From Chitinophaga pinensis (lineage in GTDB: Bacteria; Bacteroidota; Bacteroidia; Chitinophagales; CAMDFR01): DNA of 53,958 nt. Positions 43,184 to 52,107 of the stretch are shown in pieces. Position 1 is the first letter of the stretch, and every line of letters begins with the position of its first letter. Made by a program: the position numbers and the translations under genes. Where the stretch lies: positions 1 to 53,958 of the forward strand of contig CAMART010000019.1 in assembly GCA_945860705.1 (NCBI GenBank), given 5' to 3'. Below the pieces are notes generated by a model. That model saw only the letters and a list, made by a program, of their open reading frames with translations. It made no database searches and was not told the origin of the DNA.

Positions 43184-45601
43184 ATGAAGATAGCATACAA
43201 TTGGTTAAAGGAATATATAGATACAGAACTATCGAGTGATGAAATAGGCAAATTACTTACTTCAGGAGGACTAGAAGTAGAAGATATAATTAAATATACT
43301 TCGATAATTGGTTCGCTAGATCATGTAGTAGTAGGAGAAGTATTGAGCAAAGAAAAACATCCAGATGCGGATAAGCTTTCACTTACTAGTGTGAATGTAG
43401 GCGATGAAACATTACAAATAGTATGCGGTGCACCTAATGTAGACAAAGGACAGAAAGTAATAGTAGCAAAAGTAGGAAGCCTACTCACAACAACTACAGG
43501 TGAAAAAATAGCAATTAAAAAATCTAAAATACGTGGTATAGAATCGAATGGAATGATCTGTGCTGAAGATGAGTTGGGTCTTGGGACTAGTCATGAAGGT
43601 ATTATGATATTGCCATCAGATACTAAAGTAGGTACATTAGCTTCAGACTATTTTGAAGTAGTAAATGACGAAATAATAGAAATAGGACTTACCCCAAATA
43701 GAGGAGATGCATATACTCATATAGGTACAGCCAGAGATTTAGTAGCATTGATGAATGTAAGAAATGATAAAGATGTACATATAAAATTTCCAGAAATAGC
43801 AAAAGAAGAAGAGTGCAAATCTTCTAATCCAATATCTGTAGATATACAACAAAAAGAAAAATGCAAAAGATATACTGGTGTTTTTATCAAAAACATAGAA
43901 GTAACTTCATCGCCTAAATGGCTTGCAAATAAGCTAAAATCAATAGGTGTAAGACCTATCAATAATATAGTTGATATTACAAATTTTATCTTGCATGAAT
44001 ATGGACAGCCTTTGCATGCTTTTGATGCAGATAAAATACAAGAGCAAAAAATAATAGTTCGTAATGCTAAAGTAGGAGAAGAATTTGTAACACTAGATAA
44101 TAAAAAAATAAATTTATTAGAAAGTGATTTGGTGATTGCTGATGTGTCTAAAGTGCTTTGCATAGCTGGTGTATATGGTAGCAATAATTCAGGTATTACA
44201 GACTCTACAAAAAATATATTTTTAGAAAGTGCATTTTTTGATGCTACTTCTTTACGTGTTTCTGGTACAAAGCATGATTTGAGAACAGATGCAAGCATGC
44301 ATTTTGAAAAAGGAACTGATATAAACATTACAAAAACTGCATTGTTGCGCGCTATTTTACTATTAAAAGAAACTTGCCCTGATATAGAATGTTCTATAAT
44401 TAATGATAATATAGTTGATGAAATTAAAGCAGTAGAAATAGCTATTTCATATAAAAATGTACGTAGATTAATAGGAGTAGATATAGCAACAGATAGTATT
44501 CATAATATTTTGAAATCTTTAGATTTTAAAATTAAAAATAATAATGATGAAGGATTTATATGTGTAGTACCATCATGCAAAACAGAAGTCACTCGTGAAG
44601 CAGATGTGATTGAAGAAATATTGAGAATCTATGGTTTTGATAAAATACCTAATTCTACAGATGTATACGCTACTTTATCTTTTAGAACAAAACCAGATAA
44701 ACAACAAGTAGAAAATAATACAGCACAATTTTTGGTTGCTAATGGTTTTTTTGAAATGATGAGTAATCCTATTTCACAATCAAAATATTATGCAGAAGAC
44801 AGTTCATTGGTAAAACTTGCAAATAGTATGACGGCTGAGTTAGATATACTTAGAAGTCATTTGATATATGGCGCATTAGAAACTATTTCGTACAATATAA
44901 ATAGAAAAAATAATAAGTTAAGACTATTTGAATGGGGCAATATTTTTGAAACTATAGAAGAAGGCTATTCACAAAAAAGTGTATTGGGAATCTATATGCT
45001 TGGAAATTTAGTAGATAATTCTTGGTCTACTCAGCTAAAGAAAATAACCTTGTTTGATTTGAAATCTTATGTAGAAGAGATATTAAATTTAAATGGAGTT
45101 GCAGATTTGACAATAGACTCAAACAATAAAGAACAGTTTTATGCGACTTCTATTAAAATATTAAAAGGAGACAAAGTAATTGCGACTTTGGGTTCAGTAA
45201 ATAAAAAATTATTGAAAAATTTTGATATAAAAGACGAAGCATTTGTAGCTTTTATAAATTGGGACTTAGTGCTCAATTATCAAAAAAAGAAACAAATCAA
45301 ATATACAGCTGTAAGCAAATTTCCTACTATAAAAAGAGATTTAGCGTTAGTAATAGACAAATCTTGTACTTATGAATCTATAAAAATAAGTAGCCAAAAA
45401 GCATTGAAAAATGTACTCAAAGAAATGGTTTTATTTGATGAATATGAAGGAGACAAAATAGCCTCTGATAAAAAATCATATGCAATTTCATATATTATTG
45501 GAGATGATAGTAAGACTTTGTCGGATACGGATATTGACAAAATGATGAATAAATTGATTGATACTTTGACAAAAGAACATCAAGCTATTTTGAGAAATTG
45601 A
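43184..45601 (+). CDS. pheT: phenylalanine-tRNA ligase beta subunit
   Basis: PheT pairs with PheS to charge tRNA-Phe. The 805-residue length is normal. The domains appear in order: N-terminal MKIAYNWLKEYIDTELSS; EMAP/OB tRNA-binding domain (VVVGEVLSKEKHPDADKLSL); IRGIESNGMICAEDELGL; B3/B4 editing region (about 200-400, RPINNIVDITNFILHEYGQPLHAFD); B5 (about 405-480); the catalytic-like core; and a C-terminal anticodon-binding domain (FPTIKRDLALVIDKSCTYESI). pheS is not in the window. It heads a tight operon: a small coiled-coil gene follows after seven bases, then zapA and rny. Confidence 0.97.
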   Translation: MKIAYNWLKEYIDTELSSDEIGKLLTSGGLEVEDIIKYTSIIGSLDHVVVGEVLSKEKHPDADKLSLTSVNVGDETLQIVCGAPNVDKGQKVIVAKVGSLLTTTTGEKIAIKKSKIRGIESNGMICAEDELGLGTSHEGIMILPSDTKVGTLASDYFEVVNDEIIEIGLTPNRGDAYTHIGTARDLVALMNVRNDKDVHIKFPEIAKEEECKSSNPISVDIQQKEKCKRYTGVFIKNIEVTSSPKWLANKLKSIGVRPINNIVDITNFILHEYGQPLHAFDADKIQEQKIIVRNAKVGEEFVTLDNKKINLLESDLVIADVSKVLCIAGVYGSNNSGITDSTKNIFLESAFFDATSLRVSGTKHDLRTDASMHFEKGTDINITKTALLRAILLLKETCPDIECSIINDNIVDEIKAVEIAISYKNVRRLIGVDIATDSIHNILKSLDFKIKNNNDEGFICVVPSCKTEVTREADVIEEILRIYGFDKIPNSTDVYATLSFRTKPDKQQVENNTAQFLVANGFFEMMSNPISQSKYYAEDSSLVKLANSMTAELDILRSHLIYGALETISYNINRKNNKLRLFEWGNIFETIEEGYSQKSVLGIYMLGNLVDNSWSTQLKKITLFDLKSYVEEILNLNGVADLTIDSNNKEQFYATSIKILKGDKVIATLGSVNKKLLKNFDIKDEAFVAFINWDLVLNYQKKKQIKYTAVSKFPTIKRDLALVIDKSCTYESIKISSQKALKNVLKEMVLFDEYEGDKIASDKKSYAISYIIGDDSKTLSDTDIDKMMNKLIDTLTKEHQAILRN

Positions 45602-45608
45602 TTATAAA

Positions 45609-45893
45609 ATGGAAAAAGATTTAGATTTAATAAAGCTTAAAATAGAAAAATTGCTAAAAGCATACGATTCGAGTATTGCTCTAAATAAGAATTTAGAGTC
45701 AAAAGTTATGAGTTTGGAGCTAGAAAAAAAGAAAATGCAAGATGAAATAAGCTTGTTAAATACTAGTACAAATGCAATAAAATTGACTACATTTGCATAT
45801 ACGCTTCCTGAAAACGAGCGTATGGAATTAAAAAAGACTATAATTGAATATATAAAAGAGATTGATTATTGCATAAAAACCCTTAATCAATAA
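45609..45893 (+). CDS. small coiled-coil protein between pheT and zapA
   Basis: A 94-residue protein, mostly coiled coil: LDLIKLKIEKLLKAYDSSIALNKNLESKVMSLELEKKKMQDEISLL (about 5-50) and a second helix ELKKTIIEYIKEIDYCIKTL at the end. I do not recognise the family with certainty. It starts seven bases after pheT and ends six bases before zapA. A small coiled-coil partner beside ZapA recalls the ZapA/ZapB pair of E. coli, where ZapB is an 80-residue coiled coil, but sequence similarity is not evident. A division-ring role is inference from context. Confidence 0.82.
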   Translation: MEKDLDLIKLKIEKLLKAYDSSIALNKNLESKVMSLELEKKKMQDEISLLNTSTNAIKLTTFAYTLPENERMELKKTIIEYIKEIDYCIKTLNQ

Positions 45894-45899
45894 AGAAAG

Positions 45900-46205
45900 A
45901 TGAAACCAACCGTCATTAATATCAATGTGATGCTAGCAGAAAGGCTATATCCACTAAGTATAGAACCTAGTGAGGAAGCTACAGTACGTCAAGCAGCCAA
46001 AATGATCAATGACAAAATAAAGTCCTATCAGCAGTTATATGCAGCAAAAGACAAGCAAGATTTCCTTGCTATGATTGCACTTACTTTTGCCGTAGATAAT
46101 AATAAAAAAGACAGTAATTATATCTCCACTAGCACCAGTGACTCTACACCACTGAGTACTTTGCAAGATATACATACACTTTTAGATAGTGCTTTAGAGA
46201 AATAA
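45900..46205 (+). CDS. zapA: cell division protein ZapA
   Basis: ZapA crosslinks FtsZ filaments at the division site. The 101-residue product has the ZapA fold: an N-terminal VININVMLAERLYPLSIEPSEEATVRQAAKMINDKI head and a helical tail with DKQDFLAMIALTFAVD. The position pheT - small coiled coil - zapA - rny matches the arrangement I recall in Bacteroidota. Confidence 0.9.
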   Translation: MKPTVININVMLAERLYPLSIEPSEEATVRQAAKMINDKIKSYQQLYAAKDKQDFLAMIALTFAVDNNKKDSNYISTSTSDSTPLSTLQDIHTLLDSALEK

Positions 46206-46284
46206 TAATTCGGTTTTCTCCTTTCAAAATCCTTTTTTTCAATGTAGTTTTTTATTATTAACGATAAAAAACAAACAATAAATT

Positions 46285-47856
46285 ATGGAAATAGCATTAA
46301 TCATTGCTTGTGTACTTCTAGCCATAGTAGGTACAGCAGTGGGTTTTACTTTAGGTAAAAAATCAATAAAAAGTCAGAATGAAGAAATAGAAGCTCTAGC
46401 TAAAAAGAACGCAGAAACTATCACAGAAAATGCAACTAAAGAGGCTGAAAGAGTAAAGAAAGAAAAAATGCTTGAAGCAAAAGAGTTTTATCTTCAAGAA
46501 AAAGCAAAACACGAACAATCTGTAAATGATAGAAATGCCAAAGTAGTAGAAAAAGAACAAAAAGCAAACCAATTACAACAATCACTCAACTCAAAAACCG
46601 AAGGACTTAACCGAAAGGAGAAAGAAGTAGATGAAATAAGAAATAATCTTGATAAACAACTAGCCTTAGTTAATACAAGGAAAGAACAGCTAGACAAAAG
46701 CCATGATGAAATGGTAAAAATGCTTGAAAAAGTATCTGGGTTGAGCAAGGATGAGGCAAAATCTCAATTAGTAGCTTCTATGAAAAAAGACGCTGAAACG
46801 GAAGCAATGTCTAGCATCAAGACTATAATGGACGAAGCTAAAATCAATGCCAATAAAGAAGCTAAAAAAATAGTAATACAAACGATACAAAGAACTGCCG
46901 CAGAACACACTATAGAAAATACAGTATCAGTATTCAACCTTGAAAGTGATGAACAAAAAGGTCAAATAATAGGTAGAGAAGGAAGAAATATACGTGCTAT
47001 TGAAAACGCAACAGGATGTGAGATAGTAGTAGATGATACTCCTGAAGCAATCATCATATCTGGCTTTGATCCTATACGTAGAGAAATCACTCGTTTGGCT
47101 CTTCAAAGATTGACTGCAGATGGTAGAATACACCCTGCAAGAATAGAAGAAGTAGTAGAAAAAACTAAAAAACAAATTGATGAGCATATCAGAGAAATCG
47201 GTGAAAGAACAGTTATAGATTTAGGTATCCAAGGGCTTCATCCAGAACTGGTTCGTTATGTAGGTAGAATGAGATTCCGTTCATCTTATGGGCAAAACTT
47301 ACTTCAGCACTCTAGAGAAGTAGCCAATCTATGTGCTACTATGGCTAGCGAATTAGGACTAAGTCCAAAATTGGCTAAAAGAGCAGGCTTGCTCCACGAT
47401 ATAGGAAAAGTGCCTGATGAAGAGAGTGAATTGAGTCATGCATTATTAGGAGCAAAACTTTGCGAAAAATATGGTGAACACCCAGCTATTGTAAATGCTG
47501 TAGGAGCTCACCATGATGAAATGGAAATGAAATTTGTAATCTCTCCTATCATCCAAGCTTGTGATGCTATCAGTGGTGCAAGACCAGGTGCACGTAGAGA
47601 GATGATGGAAGGCTACTTAAAAAGAATCGGCGAGCTAGAAACATTGGCTACAAGCTATGATGGTGTAGATAAAGCATACGCTATACAAGCAGGTAGAGAA
47701 CTAAGAGTGATAGTAGAGAGCGATAAAGTATCTGATCAAAAAGCAGATGAATTATCATTCGAGATAGCTAAAAAAATACAGGATGAAATGACTTATCCAG
47801 GTCAAATAAAAGTAACTGTAATCAGAGAAAAGAGAGCAGTGAATATAGCTCGATAG
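46285..47856 (+). CDS. rny: ribonuclease Y
   Basis: RNase Y is a membrane-bound endoribonuclease that starts mRNA decay. The 523-residue product shows the full domain order: N-terminal membrane helix ([22 protein letters not shown]), a long coiled coil (about 30-190), a KH domain ([19 protein letters not shown]) and an HD domain with LLHDIGK (about 369-375) and preceding [11 protein letters not shown]. The [10 protein letters not shown] loop is the RNA-binding GxxG region. A strong bidirectional terminator at 47871-47917 ends the operon. Confidence 0.97.
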   Translation: MEIALIIACVLLAIVGTAVGFTLGKKSIKSQNEEIEALAKKNAETITENATKEAERVKKEKMLEAKEFYLQEKAKHEQSVNDRNAKVVEKEQKANQLQQSLNSKTEGLNRKEKEVDEIRNNLDKQLALVNTRKEQLDKSHDEMVKMLEKVSGLSKDEAKSQLVASMKKDAETEAMSSIKTIMDEAKINANKEAKKIVIQTIQRTAAEHTIENTVSVFNLESDEQKGQIIGREGRNIRAIENATGCEIVVDDTPEAIIISGFDPIRREITRLALQRLTADGRIHPARIEEVVEKTKKQIDEHIREIGERTVIDLGIQGLHPELVRYVGRMRFRSSYGQNLLQHSREVANLCATMASELGLSPKLAKRAGLLHDIGKVPDEESELSHALLGAKLCEKYGEHPAIVNAVGAHHDEMEMKFVISPIIQACDAISGARPGARREMMEGYLKRIGELETLATSYDGVDKAYAIQAGRELRVIVESDKVSDQKADELSFEIAKKIQDEMTYPGQIKVTVIREKRAVNIAR

Positions 47857-47870
47857 TATTTGTTATTGAT

Positions 47871-47917
47871 ATAAAAAGAAAGACCGGCTCGCTATGCGAT
47901 CCGGTCTTTCTTTTTAT
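47871..47917. terminator. bidirectional terminator between rny and the NlpC gene
   Basis: Perfect 17-bp stem (47871-47887 with 47901-47917) with GACCGG/CCGGTC next to the loop and a four-base inner pairing TCGC/GCGA. A/T-rich flanks on both sides allow termination of both convergent genes. Confidence 0.92.
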
Positions 47918-47931
47918 AATAATTTAATTTT

Positions 47932-48483
47932 TTATGACCCTACTATCCTTTTGCTAAAAAGATATTTTTTGCTCCAATAGTTTTTCCAAGTATTATCATC
48001 GAAACTATTTATCGTTACTCCAGTAGAGGATGCACAATGAATTATTTTTTGAGTACCATCTTCGCTATAATAAACCATCGCTACATGAGTTACATTGCTA
48101 CCACTTCCAAAAAATAATAAATCTCCAGAAGTCAACTGATTCATATCTATAGATTTGCCCAATTTAGACATTTCTGATGCAGTACGAGGCAAATTCATAT
48201 TAAATTGTGCATACATATACTTTATAAAACCCGAACAATCCCAACCTGCTTGAGTATTACCACCCCATTTATAATCTACTGTTTTCTCATAAGGATACGC
48301 ATTGAGTGCTAATTGATCTCTAATAAATTGAAATGAATCAGTATAGCCATATCTGAGATACAGAGGAATAGTTTTGTCGTTTTTATCATATTTTACAGTA
48401 GGTATAGGCAATTCATTATTACTAGAATATACATCACTACTAAAGATATAAAGACTCAATATTAAAAGTAATACTTGTTTCAT
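47932..48483 (-). CDS. NlpC/P60-family peptidoglycan hydrolase
   Basis: A 183-residue secreted cysteine peptidase that cuts peptide stems in peptidoglycan. It has a signal peptide (MKQVLLLILSLYIFSSDVYS) and the catalytic triad of the family: Cys83 in WDCSGFIKYMY, His133 in VTHVAMVYY and His149 in IIHCASS. GDLLFFGSG is the typical strand before the catalytic His. There are no SH3 or LysM targeting domains, so it is a minimal version. It is convergent with rny. Confidence 0.93.
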   Translation of the reverse strand: MKQVLLLILSLYIFSSDVYSSNNELPIPTVKYDKNDKTIPLYLRYGYTDSFQFIRDQLALNAYPYEKTVDYKWGGNTQAGWDCSGFIKYMYAQFNMNLPRTASEMSKLGKSIDMNQLTSGDLLFFGSGSNVTHVAMVYYSEDGTQKIIHCASSTGVTINSFDDNTWKNYWSKKYLFSKRIVGS

Positions 48484-48842
48484 TGGTTTAGTTTTTAGAA
48501 TATACGTTTCACATACAAAAATGTTACCAATTTTTAGATGTATTTTCTGTTATCATTTACATTATCTGATACTTGTGTATGTTATTATAGATTTTTTCAA
48601 TATGTTTTTTGCATTTATATGTCCAGCCTCGATGCTTGTCTCCACGCATCGAAAGAATATAATCCAATCTTTCGCCTCGATGCGTGTCTCCACGCATCGA
48701 AATACTAATATTTTGTTTCTCATCACATCTAAACATTTCCATTTTTGGCATAATATTCTATTGTTTATCTATACTATTTATAACTAGCATTTTAATTATT
48801 AATACTATATTTATACATCAATTATAGACCTAAATCATCATA
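48484..48842. other. spacer with two copies of a palindrome
   Basis: No gene is supported in these 359 bases. The only structure I see is a pair of near-identical hairpins at 48629-48652 and 48677-48700. The frames that cross it are products of the palindromes. Confidence 0.6.
48629..48700. repeat. pair of hairpins, 48 bases apart
   Basis: TCGATGCTTG-TCTC-CACGCATCGA at 48629-48652 (one mismatch) and TCGATGCGTG-TCTC-CACGCATCGA at 48677-48700 (perfect 10-bp stem). The flanking CC before and AA after are also shared. This is the same style of short palindrome found near the tRNA remnants. Confidence 0.85.
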
Positions 48843-50933
48843 ATGAAAAATTTTCTCAAATCAATTCCTGGTATTATTCTTATTATTTTTTTGAGTATCA
48901 TAGCTATTTTTTGTGCATATCAGTTTGGATACAAAAACTATAAAGCCAAAAAACATGAAGCTGAGGTAAAAAAAACATTTGAACCAATATATGACCAACT
49001 CAATAAAGGTAAACAACAAGCTACTAAATCATATGACCTGCAAGAAACTGTAAGAATCATCAATGGACTAGATGTGGCTATGCAAGAAAAAAATAATTTC
49101 AATGATTTTATGCTTTATATGGCACATCAAGATTATAGCCAAGTAGCACCAGAAGTAGTAGAAGCTCGTACCAAACTACTCCAGACTCTTCAAAAACTTT
49201 ATGCCAAACAAACTACACTCGAAGAACAACAAGCACTATGGAATATTACTAAAGAAATGAGTGGAATTGTTATCAATAATATAGGTGCAGAAGATATTGT
49301 CACACATGGTATTACTTTGCCTGCTAAAGCTGTCACTGCTACTAAGCAATCATATTCTAAACTCACGCAACTAGAAAATGAAAAAAAAGTATTGAAAAAT
49401 GACATAGCAACTATCGAATCAGATTTGTTTAATCAACTTATCGATTACTCAGGTGTATATTATAAATACGTAAATGAATGGGATAAAGTGTGTGTAAATA
49501 GAGATATGGCTTACCTTGCAGCACATAGCAATAATCTACCAGCTATGAATACGGCATTGGCAAAAGTATTTGCACAGTATCCTCAAGACAAAGAAGCCCA
49601 ACTACTCAAAGCATATAGCATGGTGCAAAACATGAAAAATAATACAGCGCCTATCATCAATCCAGAAACGGGTATGAGTGAGCAAAATCAAATACTTCCA
49701 TTGCTCGATAATTATATGCAGGCACATCCTGGCGAAACAGCTCCTGCATTGCTTCTCAAAGGTGTATACTTTGCACAAATAGGTGATGCCAATAGTGCAA
49801 AACTCAATTTTGAACAAGCAGCAGTTTACTATCCAAAACAAGCCAACGAACTGAGTGATATGCTCAATCCATACAAGATGCGCAACTATCTGAAAAAATC
49901 TAAAGAAGGAAGTTATATCACCGAATTGTATAAATCTACAATGCTTGGTGCTGGTTATTTTAGTCCAGATTTGCAGATGGCAAAAATGTATTTCGATAAA
50001 GGAGATACAAAAAATGGAAAAGAAAAAGTACTCGATCATTTTTCAAGAAGAAGAAACCAAAGCCACTGGGATTATATACTCAGCGATATACATTTTTGTG
50101 AAAAAAACTTAGGAGTCAATTTCTTAAAACTCTTTCCAGAAAACCAATACCTCGATTTGAAAGCAGATGTAAAACACAGCCTAAGTGCCAATGCAGACTA
50201 TATAAAAGTAGGTGTAGACAATAGGAGCGATGTGCGTTTGCACAATGCTAGTCTTATATTATGTATCCAATATACAGAAATGAATAGAGATGACTATGTA
50301 TCTATCAAAATGGATAAAACTTTACCAGAACTTTTACCAAATAGCTATAATGATTTTGGTGAAATAGATAATAAAAAAACAGATTTTTGGTCAGGTACTT
50401 TGAATAGTACAAAATACTTATTAAGTATAGGAAATAATCTTTTTGAAAGTGGTACACAAAAACAAGAAGGCATAGTAAAAAGTAGAGCCGTGCTCATCAG
50501 CGATGAAGCTATAGCATGGATAGATGATGCAGATACCAAAGTGACCAATGAAGTAGCCAAAGACTATGTAGTGAAATTCAAACCAGAGGAGCTAGGTTTA
50601 GATGTAGCAGGAATTCAAAACTTAATCAAACAAAAACTTACCGCTACAGCCACAGAAAGTATCATAGGCAGTGATGAGGTGAAAATAAAATTGCCAGAAC
50701 AACTAGCGATACTTAAGCCAGTATTCAAACTCGTAGACCCTTCTACAGGTAAGATATACAGCCCAGAAGTAAATATGATAAAAAATGACATGATAGAACT
50801 CAATTTCAAGGTAGATGTAGAAAAACTAAAAGACTTGAAACTAGTGATGAATAGTATATCACTCAACGGCTCTATCAATCTCACTGGCGACAAAACCAAA
50901 GGCTATAAGTTTAAAGATATAAGTTTGAAATAA
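48843..50933 (+). CDS. membrane-anchored TPR-like protein, function unknown
   Basis: I do not recognise this 696-residue protein. One N-terminal membrane helix (SIPGIILIIFLSIIAIFCAYQFGY) is followed by a long mostly helical region with a coiled coil (about 177-205, LTQLENEKKVLKNDIATIESDLF) and TPR-like helices, such as NLPAMNTALAKVFAQYPQDKEAQLLKAY and PALLLKGVYFAQIGDANSAKLNFEQAAVYYP (about 290-340). The C-terminal third (about 400-696) looks like a beta-rich domain (NADYIKVGVDNRSDVRLHNASLILCIQYT; the closing SISLNGSINLTGD). It stands alone, 64 bases upstream of dprA. It is probably an envelope scaffold exposed to the periplasm. Confidence 0.65.
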   Translation: MKNFLKSIPGIILIIFLSIIAIFCAYQFGYKNYKAKKHEAEVKKTFEPIYDQLNKGKQQATKSYDLQETVRIINGLDVAMQEKNNFNDFMLYMAHQDYSQVAPEVVEARTKLLQTLQKLYAKQTTLEEQQALWNITKEMSGIVINNIGAEDIVTHGITLPAKAVTATKQSYSKLTQLENEKKVLKNDIATIESDLFNQLIDYSGVYYKYVNEWDKVCVNRDMAYLAAHSNNLPAMNTALAKVFAQYPQDKEAQLLKAYSMVQNMKNNTAPIINPETGMSEQNQILPLLDNYMQAHPGETAPALLLKGVYFAQIGDANSAKLNFEQAAVYYPKQANELSDMLNPYKMRNYLKKSKEGSYITELYKSTMLGAGYFSPDLQMAKMYFDKGDTKNGKEKVLDHFSRRRNQSHWDYILSDIHFCEKNLGVNFLKLFPENQYLDLKADVKHSLSANADYIKVGVDNRSDVRLHNASLILCIQYTEMNRDDYVSIKMDKTLPELLPNSYNDFGEIDNKKTDFWSGTLNSTKYLLSIGNNLFESGTQKQEGIVKSRAVLISDEAIAWIDDADTKVTNEVAKDYVVKFKPEELGLDVAGIQNLIKQKLTATATESIIGSDEVKIKLPEQLAILKPVFKLVDPSTGKIYSPEVNMIKNDMIELNFKVDVEKLKDLKLVMNSISLNGSINLTGDKTKGYKFKDISLK

Positions 50934-50997
50934 GTTTTTTGAATATTCTTACTCGATTCGTTCCGTTCCACAAATATTTATTATTTTCGCATACTAT

Positions 50998-52098
50998 ATG
51001 ACAGCTTCTGAATTATACTACCAAATAGCACTCACTTTTATACCCAATGTAGGGGATATCACTGCCAAGTCATTATTGGCATATTGTGGTAGTGCCGAAA
51101 AAGTTTTTAGTACTCCCAAATCTAAACTGCTCAAAGTGCCTGACGTAGGAGAGAAGACCGCTAGTGCTATCATGAGCAAATCTTTTTTTGATAGAGTAGA
51201 CGAAGAAATCAAGTTCATAGAAAAGTATAAAATCAAAACTTACTTTTTTACAGATAAAGAATACCCGGCTAGACTCAAAGAATGTGTAGATAGTCCTATT
51301 TTACTTTATTACAAAGGCACAGCAGACTTAAATACAGCTAAAATAGTAAGTATAGTTGGTACACGAAATGCCACTGAGTACGGCAAGTATTTCATTAAAA
51401 AATTGTGTGAAGATTTGTCCAATCAAAATATACTAGTAGTAAGCGGTCTAGCATATGGCATAGACACTTATGCTCACAAATATGCAGTAGAAAATCAAAT
51501 GACCACAGTAGGAGTATTGGCGCATGGTCTGCAAACTATCTATCCTGCACAAAACAAATCACTAGCCAAACAGATGCTAGAAAATGGGGGATTGCTCACA
51601 GAGTTTTCTTCACAGCATACTATGCTTCCATCCAATTTTCCTATGAGAAATAGAATAGTAGCAGGGATGTGCGATGCATTGGTGGTAGTAGAGTCTGCTA
51701 GCAAAGGAGGTGCATTGATTACAGCCAATATCGCCAATTCGTACAACAAAGATGTACTAGCACTTCCGGGCAACTATGATCAAAAATCATCAGCAGGTTG
51801 CAATTTTTTATTGAAAACTCATAAAGCAAGTATTATAGAAAATTCTAATGATTTAGTGCAATTGATGGGTTGGAATGAAGTAAGTATTCAACCAAAAAAA
51901 CAAAAAGAATTATTGCTAGATTTAAATCCGAAAGAAAAGAAAATAATAGATTTGCTCAGAGAAATAGATAATGTAGAAATAGATGTGATGCTCAAAAAAC
52001 TTCAATCATCTACTGGCGACTTGGCTACCTCATTATTAGAACTAGAATTGAGAGGACTTATATTATCTTTACCTGGCAAGAGATACAAACTCGCTTAA
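50998..52098 (+). CDS. dprA: DNA-processing protein DprA
   Basis: DprA loads RecA onto incoming single-stranded DNA during natural transformation; homologues also occur in non-competent bacteria. The 366-residue product shows an N-terminal HhH-like segment (LKVPDVGEKTASAIMSK), the Rossmann domain with VGTRNATEYGKYF, VVSGLAYGIDTYAHKYAVE, GLLTEFSSQHTMLPSNFPMRNRIVAGM and ESASKGGALITANIAN, and a C-terminal winged helix (about 300-366). TATTTTCG at 50982-50989 is one base off the -7 consensus. The next gene follows after nine bases, so they are probably co-transcribed. Confidence 0.96.
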   Translation: MTASELYYQIALTFIPNVGDITAKSLLAYCGSAEKVFSTPKSKLLKVPDVGEKTASAIMSKSFFDRVDEEIKFIEKYKIKTYFFTDKEYPARLKECVDSPILLYYKGTADLNTAKIVSIVGTRNATEYGKYFIKKLCEDLSNQNILVVSGLAYGIDTYAHKYAVENQMTTVGVLAHGLQTIYPAQNKSLAKQMLENGGLLTEFSSQHTMLPSNFPMRNRIVAGMCDALVVVESASKGGALITANIANSYNKDVLALPGNYDQKSSAGCNFLLKTHKASIIENSNDLVQLMGWNEVSIQPKKQKELLLDLNPKEKKIIDLLREIDNVEIDVMLKKLQSSTGDLATSLLELELRGLILSLPGKRYKLA

Positions 52099-52107
52099 AA
52101 TATTACT

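Noticed and set aside
43717-44328. 203-codon minus-strand frame inside pheT
   Set aside because: The opposite strand is unambiguously PheT over its complete length.
48629-48700. CRISPR array
   Set aside because: Only two repeats, a spacer near 24 bases, strong self-complementarity and no cas genes in the window.
48521-48787. Frames over the twin hairpins, both strands
   Set aside because: Their repeated segments (SMRGDTHRG and similar) come from the palindromes, not from protein selection.
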